From assembly GCF_000280905.1 (NCBI RefSeq), contig NZ_ALAP01000043.1, positions 30,025 through 94,024 of the forward strand: a DNA stretch of 64,000 nt, read 5' to 3'. This DNA is from Streptomyces sp. AA1529. Lineage in GTDB: Bacteria; Actinomycetota; Actinomycetes; Streptomycetales; Streptomycetaceae. Positions 1-8,603 of the stretch are shown here, piece by piece; the first letter of the stretch is position 1, and each line of letters starts with the position of its first letter. The notes under the pieces were generated by a model that made no database searches, was not told the DNA's origin, and saw only the letters and a list, made by a program, of their open reading frames with translations. The translations under genes and the position numbers were made by a program.

Positions 1-2
1 TC

Positions 3-2204
3 ACGGACGCGCCCGCCGCCGCGGACCTGTGCTGGGCCCTGGGCACCCTCGCCGCCCTCCCACCATCGCTGGCCTGGGTGCTGGGCGCGCTGCGACGTGG
101 GCACGCCGGCGTGGACCTGATCGCCGTACTGGCACTGGCCGGCACCCTGGCGGTGCAGGAGTACCTGGCCGGAGCACTGATCGCGCTGATGCTCGCCGGC
201 GGCCGGACCCTGGAGACCGGAGCCCAGCGACGGGCCTCCCACGACCTGCGGTCGCTCCTGGAGCACGCACCCCGCTCCGCCAGGCGCCGCACCGGCGAAG
301 ACGTGGTCCTGGTGCCGCTCGACGAGATCGCCGTCGACGACGTCCTGGTGGTCGGCCCCGGCGAAGTGGTCCCCGTGGACGGCCGGGTGCTCGGCGCGAC
401 CGCGGTCCTGGACGAGTCCGTGCTCACCGGGGAGCCGATGGCGGTGGAACGGGCCGCCGGCCGCCCGGTGCGCAGCGGCGTCGTCAACGCCGGCCACGCC
501 TTCGACCTGCGGGCCGACGCCACCGCCCAGGCCAGCACCTACGCCGGGATCGTCCGACTGGCTCGCGAGGCCGAGGCGGAGTCAGCCCCCGTCGTCCGGC
601 TGGCCGATCGCTACGCCGCCTGGTTCCTGCCCCTGACACTCGCCGTCGCGGGGCTGGCCTGGCTCGTCAGCGGGTCGACCGTCCGGGCCGTCGCGGTCCT
701 GGTGGTCGCCACGCCCTGCCCACTGCTCCTGGCGGCACCGGTCGCCGTCGTCTCGGGACTCTCCCGCGCCTCCCGCTCCGGCGTGGTCATCCGCGGTGGC
801 GGTGTACTGGAAGTCCTCGGCAGGGCCCGGACGGTACTGCTCGACAAGACCGGCACCCTCACCGGCGGCCACCCGCAGGTCGTCGACGTGATCGCCGCGC
901 CCGCCCGGACACCGGAGGACGTGCTGCGGCTGGCCGCGTCCCTCGACCAGTACTCCCCGCACGTCCTCGCACACGCCGTCGTCGACGCAGCACGCGAACG
1001 AGGCATGAGGCTCAGCCCGCCCGCGGACGTCGCTGAGGAGCCCGGCAGGGGAGCGACCGGCACCGTCGAGGGACAGCCCATGGCGGTCGGCCGCCTCGCC
1101 GCCGACGCCGAACGCCCGGAGTGGGTCCGGGCTGCCGAGAACCGGGCCCTCCTGGACGGCTCGGCCCTCGTCTGGCTCACCGTCGACGGCCGTCCCGCGG
1201 GCGCTGTCGGCCTCCGCGATCCACTGCGCCGGGACGCGGCCCGAACGCTGCGCCGCCTGCGGGGCGCGGGGGTCCAACGGCTGGTGCTGCTCACCGGGGA
1301 CCGTTCCGAACCCGCCCGGGAGGCCGCGGCCGTCCTCGGCCTCGACGCCGTGCACGCGGAGCTCACCCCCGAGGGGAAGATCGCCGCGGTGCGGGCCGAA
1401 CGCGAACACGCCCTCACCGTCATGGTGGGCGACGGGGTGAACGACGCGCCGGCGCTCGCCGCCGCCGATGTCGGCGTGGCCATGGGGGCCCGCGGCTCCA
1501 CCGCTTCCTCCGAGGCGGCCGACATCGTGCTGACCGCGGACCGGGTGGACCGCCTCGCCGACGCCGTCACCATCGCCGTACGCGCACGCCGTATCGCGGT
1601 GCAGAGCGCGCTGGGCGGCATGGGGATGTCCCTCGCCGCGATGGCCGTCGCCGCCGCGGGCCTGCTCGCGCCCGCAGCCGGCGCCCTGCTCCAGGAGGGG
1701 ATCGACGTAGCCGTCATCCTCAATGCCCTGCGATCCCTGCGCCCCGGCAGGGCGGAGCGCTCCCCGCTCTCCCCGTCGGTGGTGGCACTCATCCGCCGTT
1801 CCACCGCGGAACACGAGAAGCTCAGCGCGTTGCTGGACGCCGTCCGGGACACGGCCGACCTGATTCCGGCCGAACCCGGTGAGCGGCACCTGCGGGAGCT
1901 GAGAGAGCTCCACCAGGCGCTCGTCGAACGCCTGCTGCCCCACGAGCGTGCCGAGGAACGGGAACTGTATCCCGAACTCGCCCGGAACTCATCCGACTCG
2001 GCGCTCGTCACCGTGTCGAGCTGTGCCCGCACCGAGATCGAACGCCTCGTCCGACGCATCGGCGCGCACATCGAACTGGCCGACTCCGGGCCGGGTATGA
2101 CGTCCGCCCAGGTCGACGACCTCCGCGCGTGCCTGTACGGCCTGGACGCGATCGCCCGGCTGCACTTCGCCCAGGAGGAGGAGACCTGGCCTTCCACTTC
2201 CTGA
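3..2204 (+). CDS. P1B-type metal-transporting ATPase with C-terminal hemerythrin-like domain (5' end outside window)
   Basis: Membrane pump that exports a transition metal using ATP. The frame is open from base 3, so the start lies before the window; 733 residues are visible (numbered from base 3). Motifs in order are TGEP (about 143, actuator), TPC (237, metal-binding membrane helix), DKTGT (281, phosphorylated Asp) and GDGVND (476, hinge). After about residue 590 comes an added helical domain with hemerythrin-like His and Glu patterns (EHEK, HQAL, PHERAEERELY, LHFAQEEE). The TPC motif with a C-terminal hemerythrin domain is the known signature of the P1B-5 subgroup, linked to nickel or iron export in other bacteria. 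The metal is therefore inferred, not seen. Any N-terminal metal-binding region is missing from view. Confidence 0.9.
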   Translation, partial: TDAPAAADLCWALGTLAALPPSLAWVLGALRRGHAGVDLIAVLALAGTLAVQEYLAGALIALMLAGGRTLETGAQRRASHDLRSLLEHAPRSARRRTGEDVVLVPLDEIAVDDVLVVGPGEVVPVDGRVLGATAVLDESVLTGEPMAVERAAGRPVRSGVVNAGHAFDLRADATAQASTYAGIVRLAREAEAESAPVVRLADRYAAWFLPLTLAVAGLAWLVSGSTVRAVAVLVVATPCPLLLAAPVAVVSGLSRASRSGVVIRGGGVLEVLGRARTVLLDKTGTLTGGHPQVVDVIAAPARTPEDVLRLAASLDQYSPHVLAHAVVDAARERGMRLSPPADVAEEPGRGATGTVEGQPMAVGRLAADAERPEWVRAAENRALLDGSALVWLTVDGRPAGAVGLRDPLRRDAARTLRRLRGAGVQRLVLLTGDRSEPAREAAAVLGLDAVHAELTPEGKIAAVRAEREHALTVMVGDGVNDAPALAAADVGVAMGARGSTASSEAADIVLTADRVDRLADAVTIAVRARRIAVQSALGGMGMSLAAMAVAAAGLLAPAAGALLQEGIDVAVILNALRSLRPGRAERSPLSPSVVALIRRSTAEHEKLSALLDAVRDTADLIPAEPGERHLRELRELHQALVERLLPHERAEERELYPELARNSSDSALVTVSSCARTEIERLVRRIGAHIELADSGPGMTSAQVDDLRACLYGLDAIARLHFAQEEETWPSTS

Positions 2205-2488
2205 CCTCTGCGGCCGGGGCCGGTTCGGCCGTTCTTTGCAGGCGGAGCGAGGATCGACGGCCTCTCTCTCAGGGCGTACTGAGGCGTGCGTGCGGGTGAC
2301 CCGAACGTGTCGCGGCCGAGGGGTGAGACCGGGCCCCGGACCATGGACCGTGGACGAAGTCCGTCTCCTGCACCGCCGCCGGAGGCCCCGACGGCACCTC
2401 TCTCCACCCCGCCCCACGATCCGAACCGCCATGGTGCCGATCGCGACTGCCGCGAAACAGCGCCGCCTCGTTCCCCGGAGATGGCCTC

Positions 2489-3196
2489 ATGGACATCGAT
2501 ACGATCAACGGTCTGCCCGCTCATCCCCTGCTGGTCCATGGCGCCGTCACCCTCGTGCCGCTGGCTGCGCTGCTGCTGGTGCTGTGTGCGCTGTGGCCCT
2601 CCCTGGGAGGGCGGATCGGCTGGCTTCTGCCGGCTCTGGCCGTGGTGGCGCTCGTGGCCGTGCTGCTGACGACGGAATCAGGCGAATGGCTGGAGGAGCG
2701 CGTCGAGGAGACCTCGCTGGTCGAGGAACACACCGAGATGGGCGACGGGCTGACCCCCTGGGCTGTCGGACTCCTCGTGGCGTGCTCGGCGGTGTGGCTG
2801 CTGAATCACTTCTCTTCACGACGAAGCGAGGTGTCATCGCACCGGGGAAGCGACCGGGCGATCTCTGCGGCGACATCCCTGCCGGTCCGGATCGTCGTCT
2901 GCCTCCTCTCGCTGGCCGTCGCGGTGGGCTCCGCCCTGGAAACCTTCCGGATCGGGGACTCCGGTGCGAAGGCCGTGTGGGAGAAACGGACATCGGGCCA
3001 CACCGGGGACGGTGCGAACGGGCTCACCGGCGGCGGTGCCGTCTCCCTCCCTCGTCCCTCCACCGCATCTGCGTGTCCGCCGCATACCCACTGCTCCCGG
3101 ACCGGCCACCGGGCACTCGCGCCAGTACTGCCACCAGGACCAGCAGGAGCGCCAGCCCGGCCAGCAGTCCGAAGAGCGGGTAGCCGGGGCGGGTGA
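2489..3196 (+). CDS. DUF2231-type membrane protein with unusual C-terminal tail
   Basis: Predicted inner-membrane protein of 235 residues with about four hydrophobic segments (roughly 16-37, 44-61, 90-107 and 131-148). The opening NGLPAHPLLVHGAVTL and the later ESGEWLEE and GDSGAKAVW signatures are typical of DUF2231, a family of unknown function that often sits near redox or metal genes. Family members usually end soon after GDSGAKAVW. Here the frame runs on for about 60 low-complexity residues and overlaps the 3' end of the convergent HPP gene by 173 bases, so the stop may have been lost. ATG 2489 is preceded by a GGAG element (about 2478-2481). Confidence 0.75.
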   Translation: MDIDTINGLPAHPLLVHGAVTLVPLAALLLVLCALWPSLGGRIGWLLPALAVVALVAVLLTTESGEWLEERVEETSLVEEHTEMGDGLTPWAVGLLVACSAVWLLNHFSSRRSEVSSHRGSDRAISAATSLPVRIVVCLLSLAVAVGSALETFRIGDSGAKAVWEKRTSGHTGDGANGLTGGGAVSLPRPSTASACPPHTHCSRTGHRALAPVLPPGPAGAPARPAVRRAGSRGG

Positions 3197-3611
3197 TGCC
3201 GGAGGTGATGAGCAGCGCGGTCGCAGCGGCAGGCGGGTGTTCCACCCGCAGCAGCGTCTGCCCCAGCAGCGTCAGCCCCACGGCCACGGCCTGCGCACCG
3301 ATCTGCCGAAGGCTCTCGTGCCCCGTCTCGACGACCGAGGGGTGACTCCACAGGCCGAAAGCGGCCAGGCAGGCGAGCCCGCAGGCGATCGCGGTCGTGT
3401 GTCCCAGCAGCGCGGTGCGCAGCTGGGACGACTCGGTGCCGGAGCGGGCCAGGAGCAGGTAGGCCGTCGGTCCCAGCGCGGTCGTCAGCCACACCCAACC
3501 GGCGGCGTATCCCGCAAGGCCCACCGCGGTGAGGGCGACCCCGACCAGTACCAGCAGCCTGATCCCCGCGAGCCACAGCTCCGCAGCATGCCTCTTCCTG
3601 GGAGAGGTCAT
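3024..3611 (-). CDS. HPP-family integral membrane protein
   Basis: Protein of 195 residues with four to five hydrophobic helices and the family-naming HPP tripeptide at about 125-127 in a VEHPPAAATALL context. HPP-domain proteins are small membrane proteins; some members are nitrite transporters, but the role here is unknown. The frame stays open further upstream to 3782. I chose the ATG at 3611 because it has GGGAG four bases upstream and starts right before the conserved, membrane-embedded region; the upstream part has no domain character. It is convergent with and overlaps the DUF2231 gene. Confidence 0.7.
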   Translation of the reverse strand: MTSPRKRHAAELWLAGIRLLVLVGVALTAVGLAGYAAGWVWLTTALGPTAYLLLARSGTESSQLRTALLGHTTAIACGLACLAAFGLWSHPSVVETGHESLRQIGAQAVAVGLTLLGQTLLRVEHPPAAATALLITSGITRPGYPLFGLLAGLALLLVLVAVLARVPGGRSGSSGYAADTQMRWRDEGGRRHRRR

Positions 3612-3912
3612 GCTGCTCCCGGGACCGGACCGGACGCATGCCCGGCACCCGGCAGGCCCGATCCGGGGTCCCTGCCCCGTGTCGTTCTTCGGCCCGGCAC
3701 GGTGAAGGGCGCCGGGGCCGCTCCCGGCCGGTGCCGTACCGCGCCGTACTGGCACGTGCAGTGTTCGGTCACCGTCCAGCAATCCCGAGGCCGCTCCGGT
3801 GCCAAACGTCGGTCCACCCGGTGGGGCCCGGTCGGGTGCACCGGGCCTGGCGCCCGGCGGTCGCCCTCCCGAAGCGGACGTGGCGTAGGGGGTACGCCGC
3901 CAGTCGCCCCCC

Positions 3913-4494
3913 TCAGCCCACCAGCAGGCCGATGGCGACTCTCAGCCGTTCGAGGAAGAACTCCCGCGACCGGGCCTGGTGCTTGAGGCCGATGGAGGCG
4001 CTGTTCAGCGTCCGGGCGACGGCGCGTGCCTTCTCCCGCCCCGTCTCCACGGCGACCGCGTCCGTGACGAGCGCCTCGAAGCGCCGCGGCGCGGTCTCGG
4101 TCGTCTCGCCCAGCAGGCCGGGGTTGGCTTCGATGACCTCGGTGATGTCGCGTGCCGCGGGGCCGACGTAGCGGCCCGCCCACTGGTCGAAGGCTTCGGC
4201 GAGACGCTCCGGCAGGGGGCGTGCGGCATCGGCCAGGACGTGCTCGACGGCCGCGAGGTCGCGTTCCAGGAGTTGGATGACGGCGGCCCGGAACAGCTCC
4301 TCCTTGGAGGAGAAGAGGAAGTAGAGCCCCGGCCGGGAGATCTGCGCCGCCCGTGCCACTTCCTCCATCGAGGTCTTCCGGTAGCCGAAGCGCGCGAACG
4401 TGGGCAGGGCGGCGTCCAGGACCGCGGTCCGCCGGCTGGTGTCGGCGACTGCCGGAGAAGCCGGAGAAGGGCGACCGGCATCGGGGCTGCTCAT
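3913..4494 (-). CDS. TetR-family transcriptional regulator
   Basis: Protein of 193 residues with an N-terminal TetR helix-turn-helix at about 22-68 (LDAALPTFARFGYRKTSMEE followed by ISRPGLYFLFSSKEELF) and a variable ligand-binding C-terminal domain. It is divergent from the short-chain dehydrogenase at 4557. The 62-base spacer holds one clear inverted repeat (4519-4550) that overlaps likely -10 elements of both genes, so autorepression and control of the dehydrogenase are likely. The ligand is unknown. Confidence 0.88.
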   Translation of the reverse strand: MSSPDAGRPSPASPAVADTSRRTAVLDAALPTFARFGYRKTSMEEVARAAQISRPGLYFLFSSKEELFRAAVIQLLERDLAAVEHVLADAARPLPERLAEAFDQWAGRYVGPAARDITEVIEANPGLLGETTETAPRRFEALVTDAVAVETGREKARAVARTLNSASIGLKHQARSREFFLERLRVAIGLLVG

Positions 4495-4518
4495 GAGGCG
4501 AGCATACGGGCAGATGCG

Positions 4519-4550
4519 GACTATACAAACAGCGTCTAATCTGTATAGTC
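4519..4550. promoter_or_regulatory. Putative TetR operator and promoter between divergent genes
   Basis: Perfect 9-bp inverted repeat GACTATACA / TGTATAGTC with a 14-bp spacer. The right arm contains TATAGT (4544-4549), a good -10 for the dehydrogenase, placing transcription start at about 4556-4557. The left arm read on the minus strand gives the same TATAGT for the regulator. Repressor bound here would block both promoters. Confidence 0.65.
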
Positions 4551-4556
4551 GATGGC

Positions 4557-5528
4557 ATGGCTGATTCCACCCTCATTTCGACTCCCTTCACTGCCGCCAG
4601 CACCGCGGAGGATGTGCTGCGAGGCCTCGATCTGACCGGCGTCCGCGCGATCGTGACCGGAAGCTCCTCCGGCATCGGGGCCGAGACGGCCCGTGCGCTG
4701 GCCGCGGCCGGCGCAGAGGTCACCCTCGCGGTCCGGAACACCGCCGCGGGCGAGGCCGTCGCCGAGTCGATCCGCGAATCCACCGGGAGCATGCGGCCCC
4801 GGGTCGCTCCGCTCGACCTCGCCGACCCGGCGACCGTCGCCCGATTCGCCGAGGCATGGCGCGGCCCGCTGCACCTTCTGATCAACAACGCGGGCGTGGT
4901 CACCGGTGGCCTCGAACGGACACGTGAAGGCTGGGAGGTGCAGTTCGCGACGAACCATCTCGGCCACTTCGCACTCGCCGCCGGCCTGCACGGCGCCCTG
5001 GCGCTGGGAGCGTCCGACCGCGGCCCGGCCCGGATCGTCGCGGTGAGCTCCACCGCGCACATGCGGTCGGGGATCGACTTCGACGACCTCCACTTCGCAC
5101 ACCGCAGCTATGACCCGCAGATCGCGTACGCGCAGTCGAAGACGGCGAACTCCCTGTTCGCCGTCGAGGCCACCCGCCGGTGGGCCGCGGACGGGATCGT
5201 CGCCAACGCCGTGAACCCCGGCGGCGTCTCCACCGGGCTGCAACGCAACTTCACGCCGCAGCAGCGGCAGTCGCTCGACGCAGCCGAAGCGGCCGGTGTC
5301 TTCACGTACAAGACGGTCGAGCAGGGGGCCGCCACCAGCATCGTCGCGGCGGTCTGGCCCGCCTTCGGCCACTCCGGAGGCCACTACCTCGACGACGCGC
5401 AGGAGGCGTACCCCGTCCCGAACGACGTCGATCTTGCACAGCATCCCCACGGGGTCAAGGAGTGGGCGCTTGCCCCCGACCTGGCCCGACGGCTCTGGAC
5501 CGTCTCGACCGACCTGCTGCACACCTGA
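4557..5528 (+). CDS. Short-chain dehydrogenase/reductase (classical-like, 323 aa)
   Basis: NAD(P)-dependent oxidoreductase. The Rossmann cofactor motif TGSSSGIG is at 34-41, the NNAG structural motif follows (LLINNAGVV), and the catalytic Tyr-Lys pair is in YAQSK (191-195). It is longer than a minimal 250-residue SDR because of extra N- and C-terminal segments, resembling the retinol-dehydrogenase-like or daunorubicin C-13 ketoreductase-like groups. The substrate is unknown. It lacks a Shine-Dalgarno sequence; the -10 element ends eight bases before ATG 4557, so the message is probably leaderless. Control by the divergent TetR gene is inferred from the shared operator. Confidence 0.88.
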   Translation: MADSTLISTPFTAASTAEDVLRGLDLTGVRAIVTGSSSGIGAETARALAAAGAEVTLAVRNTAAGEAVAESIRESTGSMRPRVAPLDLADPATVARFAEAWRGPLHLLINNAGVVTGGLERTREGWEVQFATNHLGHFALAAGLHGALALGASDRGPARIVAVSSTAHMRSGIDFDDLHFAHRSYDPQIAYAQSKTANSLFAVEATRRWAADGIVANAVNPGGVSTGLQRNFTPQQRQSLDAAEAAGVFTYKTVEQGAATSIVAAVWPAFGHSGGHYLDDAQEAYPVPNDVDLAQHPHGVKEWALAPDLARRLWTVSTDLLHT

Positions 5529-5763
5529 CGCCGCCGGCCCCGTCGGGGACGCCGATGGGATCTCCGGCCGACCCCGCACGGTTCGAAGCCTCCACCGGTG
5601 CCGGAACGGTGCGGCCGCTCCGCCCAGTCGGTACCGAAGTCGGAGACGGCTCGGCGCGTCGCGGTGTGTGCGGAGCGGGGAAGACGGCCCCGGAGCCGGC
5701 GACCGCTCCAGTTCCCGCGCCGGACTCCGACCGGGGCCGACCGCGCCGTCCCATACTTCCTGC

Positions 5764-6417
5764 ATGACTGATGCGCACGAGGACCCCATGGACGGCTACC
5801 GCCGCTTGCGTCAGGAGCAACCGGACCTGTTCCGCAACGAGGAAGGGCCCGGTGCGATCGACATCGTCGACCCCAGCCAGGCCCCCGAGGACCTCGGCAC
5901 CCTCGGTCTGGTCTACCAGGACCCCTACATTCGCCTGCTGCGCGACCCTGTCCGCTTCCCCGACGGCCGCCTCGGCACCTACCTGCGGATCCTCAGCACC
6001 GCGGACTCACCGGGTGCCGCGATCCTGCCCGTCCTGGACGACCGGGTCCTGTTGCTGGAGAACTACCGGCACGCCATTCGTGGCTGGACTCTGGAGATCC
6101 CCCGTGGTTACGGCACCGAAGGGCTCACCGCGGAAAGCAATGCCCTGAAGGAACTCGACGAGGAGCTCTCGGCGCAGGTGGAGTCAGTCACTCCCATCGG
6201 CGTCGTCCATCCGGACACGGGTCTGCACTCTCAACCGGTACCCCTCTTCTTCGCCTCGCTGACCGCCACAGGGCCCCTGGAGACCGCGGCGGGAATCCGC
6301 AGCCTGGTCACGTTCACGCCCGAGGAACTCGACAGGAAAATCCTCGACGGCACCATCACCGACTGCTTCACCCTCGCCGCCCTCACCCAAGCCCGCCTGC
6401 GGCACCTCCTCAGCTGA
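5764..6417 (+). CDS. Nudix-hydrolase-like protein with an atypical Nudix box
   Basis: 217-residue protein starting MTDAHEDPMDGYRRLRQ. The fold resembles ADP-ribose pyrophosphatase-like Nudix enzymes (a strand pair around LPVLDDRVLLLENYRHAIRGWTLEIPRG, then a helix). The Nudix-box helix reads ALKELDEEL, keeping the REUxEE-like part with K for R, but the upstream Gly-x5-Glu segment is replaced by GTEGLTAES, so the first conserved Glu is shifted or missing. Hydrolysis of a nucleoside diphosphate derivative is a family expectation; the substrate is unknown. ATG 5764 was chosen because the protein family begins near here; the open frame upstream lies in a shadow of the previous gene. It ends six bases before the stop of the convergent gene at 6424. 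Confidence 0.78.
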   Translation: MTDAHEDPMDGYRRLRQEQPDLFRNEEGPGAIDIVDPSQAPEDLGTLGLVYQDPYIRLLRDPVRFPDGRLGTYLRILSTADSPGAAILPVLDDRVLLLENYRHAIRGWTLEIPRGYGTEGLTAESNALKELDEELSAQVESVTPIGVVHPDTGLHSQPVPLFFASLTATGPLETAAGIRSLVTFTPEELDRKILDGTITDCFTLAALTQARLRHLLS

Positions 6418-6423
6418 GAAGGC

Positions 6424-7938
6424 TCAGCCGGTTCCCTCGTGCTCGTCCGGAGCGTTCAAAGTGGCCTCCCCCTCGGGGCGGTGGACCGGCTCACGCCGAG
6501 CGAATCCTGCCTCCTGCATCCGGCGGACCAGACCCTCCCACTCGTCCCTCGTCCGGTCGAACCTCACCTGCATCAGATCCACGCTCGTCTCCAACTGCTT
6601 CCTGGCCTGCCGCTGGTCCCGGCCGACCACAGCGAAGCGGACCACACCTTTGGAGGCCGTTGCGGCGACAGAGTCGGCCACTTTCCCGACCACCTCGATC
6701 CACGGTTCCTCGCCGAAGATGACGGATATGACAGAACCGAGCGTATGAACGCTCATTTTGATGATCGGCTGCCATCGGTCCACCACTCCTGCGCGCCGGG
6801 CACCGACGATGCCGCCGAGCCGCTCGGCAAGAGACACGTACCGGTTGTACACGTCCTGGCTGCGGTCCCTGAACGCCTCAGGTGTTTCCGCCAGGAGCTC
6901 GGGATCCCGGAGGAGACGCAGGAGGCTGTCCTTGTAGAGCGCCCACTCGTCGGTCCCCCTCGCCTGCCGCACATGATCCAGACCGAGCCCGGTGAGCCCG
7001 ACGTCCAACGGATTCTGGACGAGAGCGAACGCCTGCTGCTGGAGCATCCGGACCAGTTCGTCCGCGGACACGGCCGTGCCGCGTGAGAGCGCGCGGTCCA
7101 ATTCCTGCAGGGCCGTACGGTCCAGCGAATCCGCCGGCGTCAGCGGATAGCGCCCCACAGCGTCCGACAGGGACGTGTTGTACTTCAGATCGGCAAGCTG
7201 CTTCAACTCGCCTGCAAACGGCTTCGACCGGTCGTATCGACCCTCTGCCGGGTCGGTGCCCTCGGCCACCACGAATTCCCGGTAGAACTCCTCGCGCACC
7301 ACTGATTCCCTGTCCACCGCCCACCGGGAGACGTCCCTCAGCCGGGCCTTCAGCCGTCTCGCGCCCTCCTCGTCGAGCTTGAAGTCACGCATCAGGCTCT
7401 CTGTCCGGAATCTGGCCATGCTCAGCAGCTGGTCGTGGAACGAGTCCTTGAGTTTGAGGTCGGTGAGCCGGGTGTTCTCGTCCTCGTCCCAGGACAGCCG
7501 GAGGCAGCTGCCCGTTCCCGCGTCGGCGACGACCTCCCGCCATGCCCGTTCCCCCTCGGTCCGAACGGTGAAGCTCTGCTCCGCCACCAGTCCGGTTTCT
7601 CTGTACAGATAGGGAACGATCACCGCGTCACGCAGCAGTTCCTCGAACGCATCGCGTGCAGCGCCGCCGTTCTGGAAATCCTGGTAGACGGCCTGATTGT
7701 TGAGGAAGAACGCACGGTTGACGATGACCTGCTGGGCATTCAGCATCGCCCGCAGGTACTCGTGGCGTACGGCCCGGAGGCGGGCACGAGCCACTTCGGC
7801 GTCCCGCAGTGACCGGCCGCCCTCAAGCATGGACCCGAGAAGTTCCTGTGGGACCCACTGGTTGTCGAGGCACTGGGCCACCACGGCGACCGGCTCGAGA
7901 TCACTGTTGACGATCTTGTTGAACTCTTCGTCCGGCAT
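6424..7938 (-). CDS. Uncharacterised 504-residue protein
   Basis: I do not recognise a family. The protein is mostly soluble and helical, rich in Arg, Glu and Asp, with Leu heptads that could form coiled coils at about 160-215 and near the C-terminus (QARKQLETSVDLMQVRFDRTRDEWE). One moderately hydrophobic segment around 395-440 (IIKMSVHTLGSVISVIFG) might touch a membrane. No signal peptide or catalytic motif is evident. Codon usage matches the neighbours. It stands alone on its strand, convergent with the Nudix gene and followed upstream by a 290-base non-coding stretch. Confidence 0.75.
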   Translation of the reverse strand: MPDEEFNKIVNSDLEPVAVVAQCLDNQWVPQELLGSMLEGGRSLRDAEVARARLRAVRHEYLRAMLNAQQVIVNRAFFLNNQAVYQDFQNGGAARDAFEELLRDAVIVPYLYRETGLVAEQSFTVRTEGERAWREVVADAGTGSCLRLSWDEDENTRLTDLKLKDSFHDQLLSMARFRTESLMRDFKLDEEGARRLKARLRDVSRWAVDRESVVREEFYREFVVAEGTDPAEGRYDRSKPFAGELKQLADLKYNTSLSDAVGRYPLTPADSLDRTALQELDRALSRGTAVSADELVRMLQQQAFALVQNPLDVGLTGLGLDHVRQARGTDEWALYKDSLLRLLRDPELLAETPEAFRDRSQDVYNRYVSLAERLGGIVGARRAGVVDRWQPIIKMSVHTLGSVISVIFGEEPWIEVVGKVADSVAATASKGVVRFAVVGRDQRQARKQLETSVDLMQVRFDRTRDEWEGLVRRMQEAGFARREPVHRPEGEATLNAPDEHEGTG

Positions 7939-8226
7939 CGCTCGTACACCTCTCCGTCAGGGTTGGTCGCCCTCGAACCATCTCTGTCCGCCTCGCACAA
8001 GCTGGTCGTGATTTTGACATTTGGTCACTACTGATCGACAGGCGTTTGTGAAGCGGCAGCCGGTCGACGTCCGCCCGTGCCATGTCGGCCGCCGGACGTG
8101 CTCGCCCACCAGCGCCTCACAGGCATGCGGGCCGTCGGCCGGGGCAGTGAGAAGCGGGGCACATGCGTGCGGGTCCTCGTGCACGCCGCTGCCCCTGACG
8201 CCGAACGTCCAGTGAGGGAGCGCTTC

Positions 8227-8430
8227 GTGAAGGTTCTGGTGATCGGTCTCGCCGTTCTGTTGGTGCTCGTCCTCCTGGCACTCCGTGGAGGCAGGGAACG
8301 ACGTGGCTCCGGCCCCACCTGGGCCGGGGGCGGCGACTCCCCCGGAAGCGAACACGGGCACGGCGACGGCGGAAGCAGCGAGGGCGGAAGCGGCGAGGGC
8401 GGAAGCAGCGGCGGGGGAGGCGGTGACTGA
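8227..8430 (+). CDS. Small single-pass membrane protein with Gly/Ser-rich tail
   Basis: 67 residues starting VKVLVIGLAVLLVLVLL, a single transmembrane helix or uncleaved signal anchor, followed by a charged turn (RGGRERR) and a low-complexity Gly/Ser/Glu/Asp tail made of GGSSEGGSGE-like repeats. GTG 8227 is chosen because GAGGGAG lies six bases upstream; an in-frame ATG farther upstream (8077) lacks one. Function unknown; the tail suggests a flexible extracytoplasmic segment. Confidence 0.5.
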   Translation: MKVLVIGLAVLLVLVLLALRGGRERRGSGPTWAGGGDSPGSEHGHGDGGSSEGGSGEGGSSGGGGGD

Positions 8431-8603
8431 CCGCCCCAAGGCACTCCGGCCCGGCCGGGACAGGCCCGTCCGCGGTCTTCTGCCTGCCCGGACTGTGCAC
8501 GCTTGCGGCCCCTCACCCGCTGCGCTGCGGAGGGCGGCGTCGCCACGCCTCCTCCCGCTCTTCCCGCGCGTGCCGCCGGGAAGCATGGACCCCGGCAGCT
8601 GGT

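Noticed and set aside
3608..5062. Minus-strand 484-codon frame
   Set aside because: Overlaps both the TetR gene and the SDR gene; Arg/Pro-rich shadow.
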